64,000 bases of DNA from Ilumatobacteraceae bacterium. GTDB taxonomy: Bacteria; Actinomycetota; Acidimicrobiia; Acidimicrobiales; Ilumatobacteraceae. Both the position numbers and the translations under genes were made by a program. The stretch is taken from assembly GCA_022425725.1 (NCBI GenBank), contig JAKMEY010000043.1, positions 48,640 to 112,639 on the forward strand. Direction: 5' to 3'. The notes under the pieces are model-generated. The model was not told where the DNA came from. It worked only from the letters and a program-made list of their open reading frames with translations, and did not search any database. Positions 54,115 to 63,119 of the stretch are shown here, one piece after another (the stretch's first letter is position 1; each line of letters starts with the position of its first letter).

Positions 54115-54324
54115 ATGCCGCTGCTCATCATCGCAATAGCAATTGTCGCTCTTGCGCTGTTGTTGATTATCCGTCGAACCAAGCGAAGTGACGACGCAGT
54201 ATCTGACTTCCGCCGGCAGATCAATGCACTGTCGTCCGATGCTCGCAAGAACGTGACCGAACGGGTTCGTCAGATTTCTGACGAGTCATCTGAAGACGAA
54301 GAGGGTGAATCCAATGGCTCGTGA
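54115..54324 (+). CDS. Small single-pass membrane protein before mreB
   Basis: A 69-aa protein with an N-terminal hydrophobic segment (residues 2-19) followed by a charged cytoplasmic tail rich in Arg and Glu. It begins one base after the moaE stop and overlaps the mreB start by 11 bp, so the three genes form an operon. Function unknown; the overlap suggests translational coupling to mreB. Confidence 0.7.
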   Translation: MPLLIIAIAIVALALLLIIRRTKRSDDAVSDFRRQINALSSDARKNVTERVRQISDESSEDEEGESNGS

Positions 54325-55318
54325 CCTTGCGATTGATCTCGGTACCGCAAACACCCTGGTGTACATGAAAGGCAAGGGCATCGTGTTGAACGAGCCCTCA
54401 GTGATTGCGCTCAACCGGCAGACCGGCGAAGTGCTTGCGACCGGTCGCGAGGCATGGCAGATGATCGGACGTACACCCGGTTACATCGTTGCGGTGCGTC
54501 CTCTTCGCGGAGGCGCAATCACCGACTTTGAAATTACTGAACGAATGATTCGTCTGCTGCTGCAGCGGGTTGGTGTGAGCAGGTTCACGAGACCGAAGGT
54601 CGTTATTTGCGTTCCGTCTGCAATCACTGAGGTTGAGCGACGAGCGGTCACGGACGCGGCACGTCGCGCTGGTGCCGCCGACGCGAACCTCATCGAGCAA
54701 CCAATGGCCGCCGCAATTGGGGCTGATCTCCCGATCGACGAGCCCGTCGGAAACATGGTGATCGACATCGGTGGCGGCACGAGCGAAACCGCAGTGATCT
54801 CTCTCGGAGGCATTGTTGCCCTTGAAGCCGTTCGGGTTGGTTCATTTGACATTGATGCCGCCATTCAGAACCACATCAGGCGAGAGCATGGTCTTGCCAT
54901 CGGAGAACGAACCGCAGAAGAGATCAAGATTGCGATCGGCTCCGCAGCGGAGACTGTTGACGAGGCCACCGCAGAGGTGCGCGGGCGCGACCTGATGTCG
55001 GGGTTGCCGAAGACGGTGGTGCTCACGCCGGAAGAAATTCGAGAAGCGATCGAAGATCCGGTGTCGTCAATCGTGGCGTCGGTGATGCGATGTCTCGCAA
55101 AAGCTCCTCCCGAACTTTCCCAAGACTTTTTGGTGCGGGGCATGTACCTCGTCGGCGGAGGTGGTCTATTGCGCGGGCTTGCCGCACGGATTGAACGAGA
55201 AACTGAGGTTCCCGTGCGGATGTCGAACGTCCCTCTTGAAGCGGTCGTTCTTGGTGCTGGCCACGTGATTGAGCACTACGATGCCCTTAAAGGTATGTTC
55301 ATGGGCGCACGACGCTGA
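54314..55318 (+). CDS. mreB: Rod-shape protein MreB
   Basis: A 334-aa actin-like protein guiding lateral cell-wall synthesis. The phosphate-1 loop is AIDLGTANT, phosphate 2 is VIDIGGGTSE, and the adenosine region is VGGGGLLRGL. The domain pattern and length are typical. ATG at 54314 is chosen; a GTG nine bases earlier is possible. The usual mreC, mreD and rodA are not downstream. Instead the 3' end overlaps a convergent dehydrogenase by 20 bp. Confidence 0.95.
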   Translation: MARDLAIDLGTANTLVYMKGKGIVLNEPSVIALNRQTGEVLATGREAWQMIGRTPGYIVAVRPLRGGAITDFEITERMIRLLLQRVGVSRFTRPKVVICVPSAITEVERRAVTDAARRAGAADANLIEQPMAAAIGADLPIDEPVGNMVIDIGGGTSETAVISLGGIVALEAVRVGSFDIDAAIQNHIRREHGLAIGERTAEEIKIAIGSAAETVDEATAEVRGRDLMSGLPKTVVLTPEEIREAIEDPVSSIVASVMRCLAKAPPELSQDFLVRGMYLVGGGGLLRGLAARIERETEVPVRMSNVPLEAVVLGAGHVIEHYDALKGMFMGARR

Positions 55319-56558
55319 CGACATCGCCGGTTGCGGTTGCGACAACGATCTCTCCACGGTGGTCTCGCTCAATTGACGTCGGCATTGCGACAACCCCAAG
55401 TTCGACAGTTGATTCCGAGACGTAGTTGTACGCACTGATGACGCCGGTACAAAAGTCTCCGAACACATACCAGCCCCATAGATCTTCGATGAGATCTCCC
55501 CGGTAGACGACACCGCCAGTAACGGAACATGCCCCATCGACGTGAGGGTAGGTGTAAACCGGTTCAGCCAGGATGGAACGCTCATCAGGAGACACGTCAT
55601 CGTTGAAGGGGGCGTAACCCTCAAATGAACTCCAACCGAAGTCGACCCCGCGCCCACCTACAAGGTTGGTATCTGCAGAGACCCGATTGATTTCTTCATG
55701 CGCATTTTGACCGACATCTGCGATCCAAAGATCGGCAGTGAGTGGGTCAATATCGATACGCCAAGGATTCCGGAGACCACTCGACCACACCTCACCAAGG
55801 GCACTATCGACGTAGGGGTTATCCACCGGAATTCGGTAACCACCATCTGATAGTGGCTGAATTCTGAGGAGCTTTCCGAGAGGGTCGTCGAGGACGTGGG
55901 AGTGGCGCTCAGGATCGCCACCAGAACCTCCATCACCTACGGCAATCAGCACGCTGCCGTCGTCGAGGATCTCAAGGTCGCCCCCGTTGTGGTTTCCGTA
56001 TGGTTGAGCGATCGTCATGATCGTGATGAGGTCATCGGAGGGAAATGAGCCATCATGCGCTCGAGGCACCGCAGCGATAACTGTGTCACCCGATCGCTGT
56101 TCTTCGGTCGAGGTGAAGTTGAGATACATGATTTCACCATCGTGAGAGAGCACTGCACCGAGCAAGCCTTGTTCAGCGTTTTGGCGAGTGAGGTGAGTGA
56201 TATCGAGAACCGTTGGCAGATCGTCGTGGCCGAGATCGTGAATAGTTCCACTCTGCGTGACGGCGAGCAAGCGTTGGTCGCGGTGATCAGCAACGGTGTC
56301 ACTCAATGGGGCTAGTGAATGAGTGGTGGCAAATCTGACCACTGGATGAATTGAAGAGGGAGCAGCTGGGCGGCCGGTCTCGTCATCACTGGTTGCGATG
56401 GTGGTCGTGGTTGTTTCGGGCTGCGGCGGCAGTGACGTGACGTCAGACGTTGTGACAGCTCCCGAAATTGTTGGGTTTGGCACCAACGTTTCATCTGACG
56501 ACACGCATGCAGCGATGGTGGCAGCAAGCAGAATCGTCGTGACGGTTCGAACGATCAT
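55299..56558 (-). CDS. PQQ-dependent sugar dehydrogenase-like lipoprotein
   Basis: A 419-aa exported protein with lipobox IAAC near residue 18, then a Thr/Pro-rich tether. A six-bladed propeller of the soluble glucose dehydrogenase family follows (GNHNGGDLEIL, LRNPWRIDIDP, ADVGQNAHEEI). It would oxidise sugars or aldoses with PQQ at the outer face of the membrane. Its ATG overlaps the tesB stop by four bases, so it is the second gene of that operon. The frame is open well upstream over tesB but has no reason to start there. Confidence 0.88.
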   Translation of the reverse strand: MIVRTVTTILLAATIAACVSSDETLVPNPTISGAVTTSDVTSLPPQPETTTTTIATSDDETGRPAAPSSIHPVVRFATTHSLAPLSDTVADHRDQRLLAVTQSGTIHDLGHDDLPTVLDITHLTRQNAEQGLLGAVLSHDGEIMYLNFTSTEEQRSGDTVIAAVPRAHDGSFPSDDLITIMTIAQPYGNHNGGDLEILDDGSVLIAVGDGGSGGDPERHSHVLDDPLGKLLRIQPLSDGGYRIPVDNPYVDSALGEVWSSGLRNPWRIDIDPLTADLWIADVGQNAHEEINRVSADTNLVGGRGVDFGWSSFEGYAPFNDDVSPDERSILAEPVYTYPHVDGACSVTGGVVYRGDLIEDLWGWYVFGDFCTGVISAYNYVSESTVELGVVAMPTSIERDHRGEIVVATATGDVVSVVRP

Positions 56559-57406
56559 CGTTCGAGTCTGATGAGGCCTTCTTGAACAACGTTGATGGCG
56601 AGTTGACCCTCGGCGTTGTAGATCGAGCCAGCAGCAAGCCCGCGCGCACTTGACGATGAAATTGCGTGCTGTTCGTAGAGCAACCAATCATCAGCTCGGA
56701 ATGGTCGGTGAAACCACATCGCATGATCGAGGGACGCCATTTGAACGCCGTCAAACCAGTTGCGGCCATGTGGAAGCAATGTCGTATCGAGCAATGTCAT
56801 ATCGCTTGCGTAGGTGACGATGCACGCGTGCAGTGTCGGGTCTGAGGGCAAACTGCCGTTCGCTCGCATCCACACTTTTTGCCCATTCGTCGGTTGACTA
56901 CCCCGAGACATCGGATCACCGTTCACATAGCGCACATCAATGGGACGCGGCGTGTCATACATCGGACCGATTTTGTCTTTGTACGGCGCCATACGCTCTT
57001 GGAAGTTCGGCAAGGTCTCCGGCGCTGGCACGTCAAGAGGGGCGGCGTTTTGGTGATCAAGCCCCGGTTCATGATCGTGGAAACTGGCCTGAAGATTAAA
57101 AATTGCTCGACCATGTTGAATTGCCACGACACGGCGAGTTGAGAAACTTTTGCCGTCACGGATTCGGTCAACCTCGTACACGATGGGTACTTTCGGATCT
57201 CCCGGGCGGAGGAAGTAGGCATGGAGTGAATGCACGAGCCGCCCAGGTTCTTCAATCGTCCGCGCCGCTGCAACCAGAGCTTGGCCGGCTACCTGCCCGC
57301 CAAAGACTCTTTGCCGATCCTCATCAGGGGACAGACCGCGAAACAGGTTGACCTCGATGGGTTCGAGGTCGAGAAGAGAAATGAGATCGTCGAGTGCTAC
57401 CTGCAC
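56555..57406 (-). CDS. tesB: Acyl-CoA thioesterase II
   Basis: A 283-aa double-hotdog thioesterase releasing free fatty acid from medium- and long-chain acyl-CoA. N-terminal LDLEPIEVNLFRG, GGQVAGQALVAA, and the C-terminal LDHAMWFHRPF with downstream QEGLIR are family marks. It is the first gene of a two-gene operon and is divergent from the methyltransferase gene. A GAATGGAG ribosome site precedes the ATG. Confidence 0.94.
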   Translation of the reverse strand: MQVALDDLISLLDLEPIEVNLFRGLSPDEDRQRVFGGQVAGQALVAAARTIEEPGRLVHSLHAYFLRPGDPKVPIVYEVDRIRDGKSFSTRRVVAIQHGRAIFNLQASFHDHEPGLDHQNAAPLDVPAPETLPNFQERMAPYKDKIGPMYDTPRPIDVRYVNGDPMSRGSQPTNGQKVWMRANGSLPSDPTLHACIVTYASDMTLLDTTLLPHGRNWFDGVQMASLDHAMWFHRPFRADDWLLYEQHAISSSSARGLAAGSIYNAEGQLAINVVQEGLIRLER

Positions 57407-57438
57407 ATCTCCATTCTTCCATCACATAGCCTGCTTCC

Positions 57439-58074
57439 GTGCAATTAGATGACGAGAAGCGGCGAGTGTTGGCTGAAACAAAGGGATTCATGCCCGATGA
57501 AGAGGGGGAAGCTCTCTTTCGTGCCGCAGTAGATATCTGTCGGTCGTCGGTTGAAGGGCCAATTGTTGAAATCGGTTCGTATTGCGGCCGCTCGACTATC
57601 TGGCTTGGCGCAGCTGCCCAAGGTGCCGGTCGTGTGGTCGTGACGGTCGACCATCACCGAGGTTCTGAAGAAACCCAAGCCGGCTGGGAGCACCACGACC
57701 CCGAGGTTGTGGATCAGCGAATCAACAAGATGGATACATTGCCATTTCTGAGGCGAGCGCTATGGGACGCCGAATTAGAAGACACCGTGATCGCAGTCGT
57801 TGGCGCGTCACCGCGAGTCGCAACCGTGTGGTCTACAGAGATCGCAATGTTGTTCATCGACGGAGGGCACGGCGCCGAGCACGCCGCAGCCGACTATCGC
57901 TCGTGGGCGCATCACGTAGCCCAAGGTGGGGTGCTTGCCATTCATGACGTGTTTGCTGATCCAGCCGATGGTGGCCAAGCCCCACACGATGAGATTTACC
58001 GCCCGGCACTCGACTCTGGAACATTCGTGGAGATCGGCGCAACAGGGTCGTTACGACTGTTACGCCGCCAGTAA
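57439..58074 (+). CDS. Class I SAM-dependent methyltransferase
   Basis: A 211-aa Rossmann methyltransferase of the Methyltransf_24 type. Motif I is VEIGSYCGRST, followed by VTVDHHRG, MLFIDGGHG and LAIHDVF. These enzymes methylate small molecules or sugars; the target is unknown. It starts with GTG, with TAGCCT (57427-57432) six bases upstream. It overlaps the convergent MFS gene by 15 bp. Confidence 0.85.
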   Translation: MQLDDEKRRVLAETKGFMPDEEGEALFRAAVDICRSSVEGPIVEIGSYCGRSTIWLGAAAQGAGRVVVTVDHHRGSEETQAGWEHHDPEVVDQRINKMDTLPFLRRALWDAELEDTVIAVVGASPRVATVWSTEIAMLFIDGGHGAEHAAADYRSWAHHVAQGGVLAIHDVFADPADGGQAPHDEIYRPALDSGTFVEIGATGSLRLLRRQ

Positions 58075-59178
58075 GGGTCCCTGACGGCGCTCAAGGACAA
58101 CAAACGTAACGGCAGCCATGATCATGATTGCTGCTCCGACAAGACCGAGTAGCTGGGGGCTCACCGCAAACATGGTTCCTCCGATGAGCGGTCCAATGAC
58201 TCGGCCCCCAGCCATGTAGGCCTGCGCATCACCGGCTCGTTCTGCCGGGTATTTCGAATGCGCAGCGAGCACTGAGAAACAAGCCGGTACCGCCATCCAG
58301 AAGAAAAATCCCCACGATGTCACTGCGAGTGCAAATGCGATCGGATGATGAGCAAAGCCGAGAGTGATTGCGCACGCCGCGGTCGCAAGAATCCAGCGAC
58401 CCGCGTGTTTACGTTGACCCGAATAACGAGACGATGGAATGCCCGCAATTGAATTACACGAGTAGACGAGCGAAACAAGTAGGGCCGACATACCGACATC
58501 TCCTCGCCCGATGCTGTTCGAAAACACGAAGACCGAACTGCCGCCAAGGGTGAAACAGCCGAGAGCAAGCATTGCGAGAAGTGCCGATCGGGTTGGCCGA
58601 TGTCGTTCACGACGAACTCGTTCACCCGAGGTCAAGCGACTGGTATGCACGAAGAGCAGCGGCACAAGGTGGAGGACACCGAGCGCGATGAACAACGTGT
58701 CAGTACCGAATCGGTCGAGAAACATCCCGACTGCTGGTGAGCCGATGGTGCCAACGATCGGTCCGATGACCGCAATGTCGCCAGTTCTCGAATCATCACC
58801 GAAGACTTCGGCCCACGCGAGCCATGCGATGGTGCCGAGCGCAATTCCGTTCACAAACCGGAAGCCGACAAGAGGCCAGAACTCGACAAGACCCGAACCG
58901 GTATTGGCGATGACGCCGAGCAGCACGGCAGCCACCAGCAGTTTGCGACGCGGGCGAAACACTCGGCCCGATCCCCATGAACCAATCACGAAACCCAAGA
59001 GTTGAGTGCTCGAGATGAGTCCGACGCGGTTCACATTGATGTTGCCTTGTTCGGAAAGGCCTGTAATGAGAAATGGCGTCGCAATAAACACCAGGGTGCT
59101 GACAGCCGACGCAGCAAAAATTACCGGTGGCACGCGCAGCCGGAGCGTGGCGAGCGCGCGTACCGGGGTCTGAAACAT
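58060..59178 (-). CDS. MFS transporter
   Basis: A 372-aa protein with about 12 hydrophobic segments and the motif GSWGSGRVFRPRRK after the second segment. It follows plsC with three bases between, so it is probably the last gene of the 59943-58060 operon. Substrate unknown; with a PlsC-type acyltransferase and glycosyltransferase cluster nearby, lipid or glycolipid export is possible. Confidence 0.8.
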   Translation of the reverse strand: MFQTPVRALATLRLRVPPVIFAASAVSTLVFIATPFLITGLSEQGNINVNRVGLISSTQLLGFVIGSWGSGRVFRPRRKLLVAAVLLGVIANTGSGLVEFWPLVGFRFVNGIALGTIAWLAWAEVFGDDSRTGDIAVIGPIVGTIGSPAVGMFLDRFGTDTLFIALGVLHLVPLLFVHTSRLTSGERVRRERHRPTRSALLAMLALGCFTLGGSSVFVFSNSIGRGDVGMSALLVSLVYSCNSIAGIPSSRYSGQRKHAGRWILATAACAITLGFAHHPIAFALAVTSWGFFFWMAVPACFSVLAAHSKYPAERAGDAQAYMAGGRVIGPLIGGTMFAVSPQLLGLVGAAIMIMAAVTFVVLERRQGPLLAA

Positions 59179-59181
59179 GGC

Positions 59182-59943
59182 TCAGGCGGCAGATGCGAGT
59201 TCGGCTTTAGTTTCTGCGATGAGGTCGCGGACCTGTTCGCGCAAAACAGCAACATCGTCGAGCGACATCCCCGCCGTTGGAATTGGGTCAAGGACCCGCA
59301 CCGTTGCGTTGCACCGCCCGAATCGCCAGTCGTGCTTGATGAGCGCATTGCGAGTTCCGTGCACCACTAACGGAACAATCGGCGCTTGAGCTTCAATTGC
59401 GATCTTGAATGCACCATCTTTGAACTCTCCAAGTTCACCGTTAGCGCTTCTTGTTCCCTCAGGAAACAGCATCACCGATGACCGGGTCGAAAGACGTTCT
59501 GCTGCTTCGGTGTAAACACGAGCACCAGCGCCTTCGGCTCCACGAACGAGTTTGATATCACGGGACAGCATGAGAAGGAAACCGGCAAGAGGAAGATTGA
59601 AGAACGTACTTTTCGCAACCCATTTCATTTCAATGGGGATCTGCGAAATTGCGAGCATGTCGACAAAACTCTCGTGATTTGACACCACTACATATGGCAG
59701 GCGCGGGTTCTTGGGGAAAGCGCCCTGAACGGTGAAGGTCCATAGTGGATTGAGACGGCTGTGCATTCGGGCGACTGATCGAAAGGTGTACCCAGCCCAG
59801 TAGGCGCCACGATCAAATGGCATCGTCACCAATCGAATGATGCCCACGACAGGAACAAGCCCAACAAGGAGAACAGCGAAGGAAATCCAGGCATAGACAG
59901 AAATAACAGTTCGAGCAAAAGTGGAGTCAAGGGCGCGTGTCAC
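59182..59943 (-). CDS. Lysophospholipid acyltransferase (PlsC-like)
   Basis: A 253-aa membrane-associated acyltransferase with the catalytic NHESFVD (HX4D) motif and the substrate-binding FPEGTRSANGE. It should place an acyl group on lysophosphatidate or a related glycolipid. TACACT (59950-59955, minus strand) lies six bases before the GTG start. The MFS gene follows after three bases. The four-gene cluster upstream is on the same strand. Confidence 0.9.
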   Translation of the reverse strand: MTRALDSTFARTVISVYAWISFAVLLVGLVPVVGIIRLVTMPFDRGAYWAGYTFRSVARMHSRLNPLWTFTVQGAFPKNPRLPYVVVSNHESFVDMLAISQIPIEMKWVAKSTFFNLPLAGFLLMLSRDIKLVRGAEGAGARVYTEAAERLSTRSSVMLFPEGTRSANGELGEFKDGAFKIAIEAQAPIVPLVVHGTRNALIKHDWRFGRCNATVRVLDPIPTAGMSLDDVAVLREQVRDLIAETKAELASAA

Positions 59944-59984
59944 GACAAGAGTGTATGGTTGCGGTCTGGTTTGGCTTGGGACAC

Positions 59985-61061
59985 TCAGCGATCGAACGGG
60001 TTTGCGAGGTCAAACCTGAACAATGAACTCGCAGGTGACGATTGGCAGATGCTGTCGGCTGCGAGCACAACAGCCGCTGCGGTATACGACGTGTGCTCGC
60101 CCTCGGGAAACACGATGCGATCAGGATGAACGATGCCAGTCCAGTAGGAACCGTGGTCTCGGCGGTGACCTCGAGTCCATGAGAGAAGTCGAGAGGCGGT
60201 ATCAACATCACCAATCGCTGCGAAGGCGAGAGCGGTCTCGGCGGTCTCTGAGGCCGTCACCCAGGGTTCGTCGCTCACACAACGAGTGCCGAGCCCGTCC
60301 ATGATGAAGGTGTCCCATCCAGATGAGAGTCGTGCAGTCGCTGCAGATTCTGTGAGAGCTCCGGAGAGCACTGGGTAGTACCAGTCCATCGCCCAACGTG
60401 ACTTATCTTCAAAAGAGTGGGGCCGGGCATTGATGACATCGCGCATATGGTCTGCTGCCTGCAGCCATTCACCGGCATCTTCACCGCAAAAGCCAGCAAG
60501 TACTGCCCCGCATCGAAGGGCATGCTGAATACTTGACGTGCCGGTGAGAAGTGCGTAATCCCATGGACGGTCATCTTCTTCGACCGCCCACAGCACAAGA
60601 CCATCGCTTCGTCGTTGGGCAAGCACCCACGACAGCGCAGCATTGACCATTGGCCACCGCTGTTGAGCGCGACGATCACGTTCGTGTTCGCTTGGCGCGC
60701 ATAGAGCGTGATGTACGACACCGGTTGCGACATAGGCACATACGTTGGTGTCGAGTTTGCGCTCTGAAATTGATCGATCACCATCATGATCACCGACGTA
60801 ATAGTTATGCCAAGCACCGTCGGGGCGTTGCACGTGTGCGAGCCAGTCGTAGGCGAGTTCAGCCTCAGCGGAACGCCCCGCAATATCAAGTGCCATCGCT
60901 GATTCGACATGGTTCCACGGGTCGCAATGACCGTTCGTGAACCAGGGAATCATTCCTGACGGACGCTGCAGCGACGCAAGATGAGCGGCGGATGCGGCCA
61001 CCTCATCGGCAGTGATCACGCCAGGAAGGTGAGGAAGTACAAGACCCTTATGCGCCGTCAC
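59985..61061 (-). CDS. Alpha/alpha-barrel (prenyltransferase-like) protein
   Basis: A 358-aa protein predicted to form an alpha/alpha barrel, with repeated W/G motifs (PDGAWHNYYVGD, PWNHVESAMAL, QRRSDGLVLW). It resembles proteins labelled prenyltransferase or terpene cyclase in databases, and also six-hairpin glycosidases. It is translationally coupled to the methyltransferase (four-base overlap). Its role is probably in the glycan pathway encoded upstream. Function uncertain. Confidence 0.7.
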   Translation of the reverse strand: MTAHKGLVLPHLPGVITADEVAASAAHLASLQRPSGMIPWFTNGHCDPWNHVESAMALDIAGRSAEAELAYDWLAHVQRPDGAWHNYYVGDHDGDRSISERKLDTNVCAYVATGVVHHALCAPSEHERDRRAQQRWPMVNAALSWVLAQRRSDGLVLWAVEEDDRPWDYALLTGTSSIQHALRCGAVLAGFCGEDAGEWLQAADHMRDVINARPHSFEDKSRWAMDWYYPVLSGALTESAATARLSSGWDTFIMDGLGTRCVSDEPWVTASETAETALAFAAIGDVDTASRLLSWTRGHRRDHGSYWTGIVHPDRIVFPEGEHTSYTAAAVVLAADSICQSSPASSLFRFDLANPFDR

Positions 61062-61780
61062 GGGACCACCTTCGTGCCGTACATGATTCGGCTTTTGCCC
61101 AACACGGGAGCGAGCAACTTTTCCGCAACAGCGAGCGAGGTCGGTTGATGAGTGATTTCACGTTCAAGCAGTTTGCGATAGCGCGTCACGAGAGGGTGAT
61201 CATCATTTTTAACCCCCACTGCACACTTCAGCCACCAATATGGCGAGTGCAGTGCATGAGCGCGATGTCCACCAGTGACGTCGAGACCTGCTGAACGAAG
61301 TTTCGCTCTCAGTTCGGTAGCGCTGTAGATGCGAACGTGTCCTCCGGGGCTTTTTGGAGCGTGATACTCATCTGACAGCCGCCAATTGATGGTTTCGGGA
61401 AGTTGGGCGGGAACTGTTGCTGCAAACCGGCCACCTGGCCGCAACACCCGAACCATTTCTGAGAGAGCCGATCGGTCATCTTGGATGTGTTCGAGAACTT
61501 CAGAGGTAATGACAACGTCGAAACTGCCGTCGTCAAACGGGAGTGAGGTTGCGTCGCCACGCAATACCCCGAGTGAGCCCTCAGGCGGAATTTCGCCAGC
61601 TTCCAACATTGCTCCCAATGTGTGCCGAGTTTGCACGACCTCTTCCTCGGCGTAGTCGAGAGCGACAGATCGTGCACCTCGACGCGCGCATTCGTACACG
61701 TGACGACCGAAACCAGCCCCGACATCGAGCACGCGATCTCCGGGTCGCAGTCCGAGCTCATCGAACCTGATCGTCAGCAT
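61058..61780 (-). CDS. Class I SAM-dependent methyltransferase
   Basis: A 240-aa methyltransferase with motif I VLDVGAGFGRHVYE, then LDYAEEEV and the FDVVITSEVLEHI segment (Methyltransf_11 family). It follows the GT4 gene with no gap (61781/61780), and the alpha/alpha-barrel gene starts four bases inside its end. Modification of a sugar or lipid of the same pathway is likely, in the manner of the methylglucose-lipopolysaccharide loci of mycobacteria, but that is inference. Confidence 0.88.
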   Translation of the reverse strand: MLTIRFDELGLRPGDRVLDVGAGFGRHVYECARRGARSVALDYAEEEVVQTRHTLGAMLEAGEIPPEGSLGVLRGDATSLPFDDGSFDVVITSEVLEHIQDDRSALSEMVRVLRPGGRFAATVPAQLPETINWRLSDEYHAPKSPGGHVRIYSATELRAKLRSAGLDVTGGHRAHALHSPYWWLKCAVGVKNDDHPLVTRYRKLLEREITHQPTSLAVAEKLLAPVLGKSRIMYGTKVVP

Positions 61781-63076
61781 CTATAGCCGCCCGTTTCGCT
61801 GGAGTTTCGCAATGTTGTCGGGCATGTCGAGAACTTGTCGGTATTGGTCAACGGTGAGTTCGGCGCAGTGCCGCCATGACCAGCGTTCGGTGACACGTTG
61901 TCGGCCAGCAGCCCCAATTGCGGCGCGTGCTTCTGGTTGGTCAAGAGCCTGCCGAATTGACGTGGCGAGTGACGACACATCTCCCGCTGTGCATCGGAAC
62001 ACGGTTTCACCATCTGCCCCGGTGACTTCTGGTAGCGCGCCACCATCGGTGGCGACAAGGGGCGTGCCGGTGCACATCGCTTCGATGGCGGGGAGGCTAA
62101 AGCCCTCGTACAGGCTCGGAACGACCGCAAGTTCGGCCTCAGCGTACAGCTCAACGATTCGCTCATCGCTCACACCTGAGACAAATTCAATGTGGGGATG
62201 AAGGTTGTAACGATCGATGAGATCCATGCTTTTGCCTGGCTTGGGTCGACCGATAATCGTGAGTGAGATGTCTCGCCCTTCTTTGCGTAATGCGACCATC
62301 GCCTCGATGAGGTAAGCGAGACCTTTCAGGGCGACATCTGCAGATGCAGTGGTGATGAGACGCCCGGGCTTTCGCTCGATGTGGGGGAGTGGGGTGAAGA
62401 GTTCAGGGTCAACACCAACCGGCACCAATCGCATGCGGTCGAGAGCAACCCCCATGTCAGCGTGGATGTCGTTGATCGAATTTTCACTCACTACGACCAC
62501 TCGTGGCATTTGGCTTGCAACCTTTCCCTGCATCTTCACAAATGAGTACCAACGACCAATTGACCACCGTTTGTAGAAATTTGGCGCAGCTGCCATTTCG
62601 AGTGCCCGATCTCGTGTGATGGGGTGGTGCAGGGTGACGATGGTGGGAATGATCTTTTCAAGTCGCTTGATTCCCCATCCGAGACATTGGTTGTCATGAA
62701 TGAGGTCGAACTCGTGAGCGCGCGGTGCGAGGTGGCGATGTACGCGGGCGCTGAAGGCCAGTGGTTCAGGGAACACACCGGTTGAGAAGACACCGACCTC
62801 AAGGAAATCTTCGCGAGTTTTGAATTCCCAAAATGCGGGGAAACGGCCGGGATAGTGGTCGTTGAAGAGGTCAAGGCTTGGCAGTCTGGTGAGGGTGATC
62901 CGCTCATCGAGCACGGGATAGGGCTGGCCACCGAATACTTCAACCTCGTGTCCGAGATCGAGGAGCGCCTTTGTGAGATGGCGGGTGTACACACCTTGGC
63001 CACCGACATGGGGCTTTCCTCGGTACGTGAGATAGGCGATCCGCAGAGGACCGTTTGGATCAAGACCCTGCGGCAC
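61781..63076 (-). CDS. Glycosyltransferase family 4
   Basis: A 431-aa GT-B glycosyltransferase. N-terminal GGQGVYTRHLTKALLDLGHEV binds the acceptor, and C-terminal PSLYEGFSLPAIEAMCTGTPLVA holds the nucleotide-sugar E-x7-E motif. It starts with GTG. A TAGCCT hexamer (63084-63089) is seven bases upstream. It is the first gene of the GT4, methyltransferase, alpha/alpha-barrel operon. Donor and acceptor are unknown. Confidence 0.92.
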   Translation of the reverse strand: MPQGLDPNGPLRIAYLTYRGKPHVGGQGVYTRHLTKALLDLGHEVEVFGGQPYPVLDERITLTRLPSLDLFNDHYPGRFPAFWEFKTREDFLEVGVFSTGVFPEPLAFSARVHRHLAPRAHEFDLIHDNQCLGWGIKRLEKIIPTIVTLHHPITRDRALEMAAAPNFYKRWSIGRWYSFVKMQGKVASQMPRVVVVSENSINDIHADMGVALDRMRLVPVGVDPELFTPLPHIERKPGRLITTASADVALKGLAYLIEAMVALRKEGRDISLTIIGRPKPGKSMDLIDRYNLHPHIEFVSGVSDERIVELYAEAELAVVPSLYEGFSLPAIEAMCTGTPLVATDGGALPEVTGADGETVFRCTAGDVSSLATSIRQALDQPEARAAIGAAGRQRVTERWSWRHCAELTVDQYRQVLDMPDNIAKLQRNGRL

Positions 63077-63119
63077 CCGTGCAAGGCTATCGGCAGAAGC
63101 TACCGGCGGGTAGTTGCGG

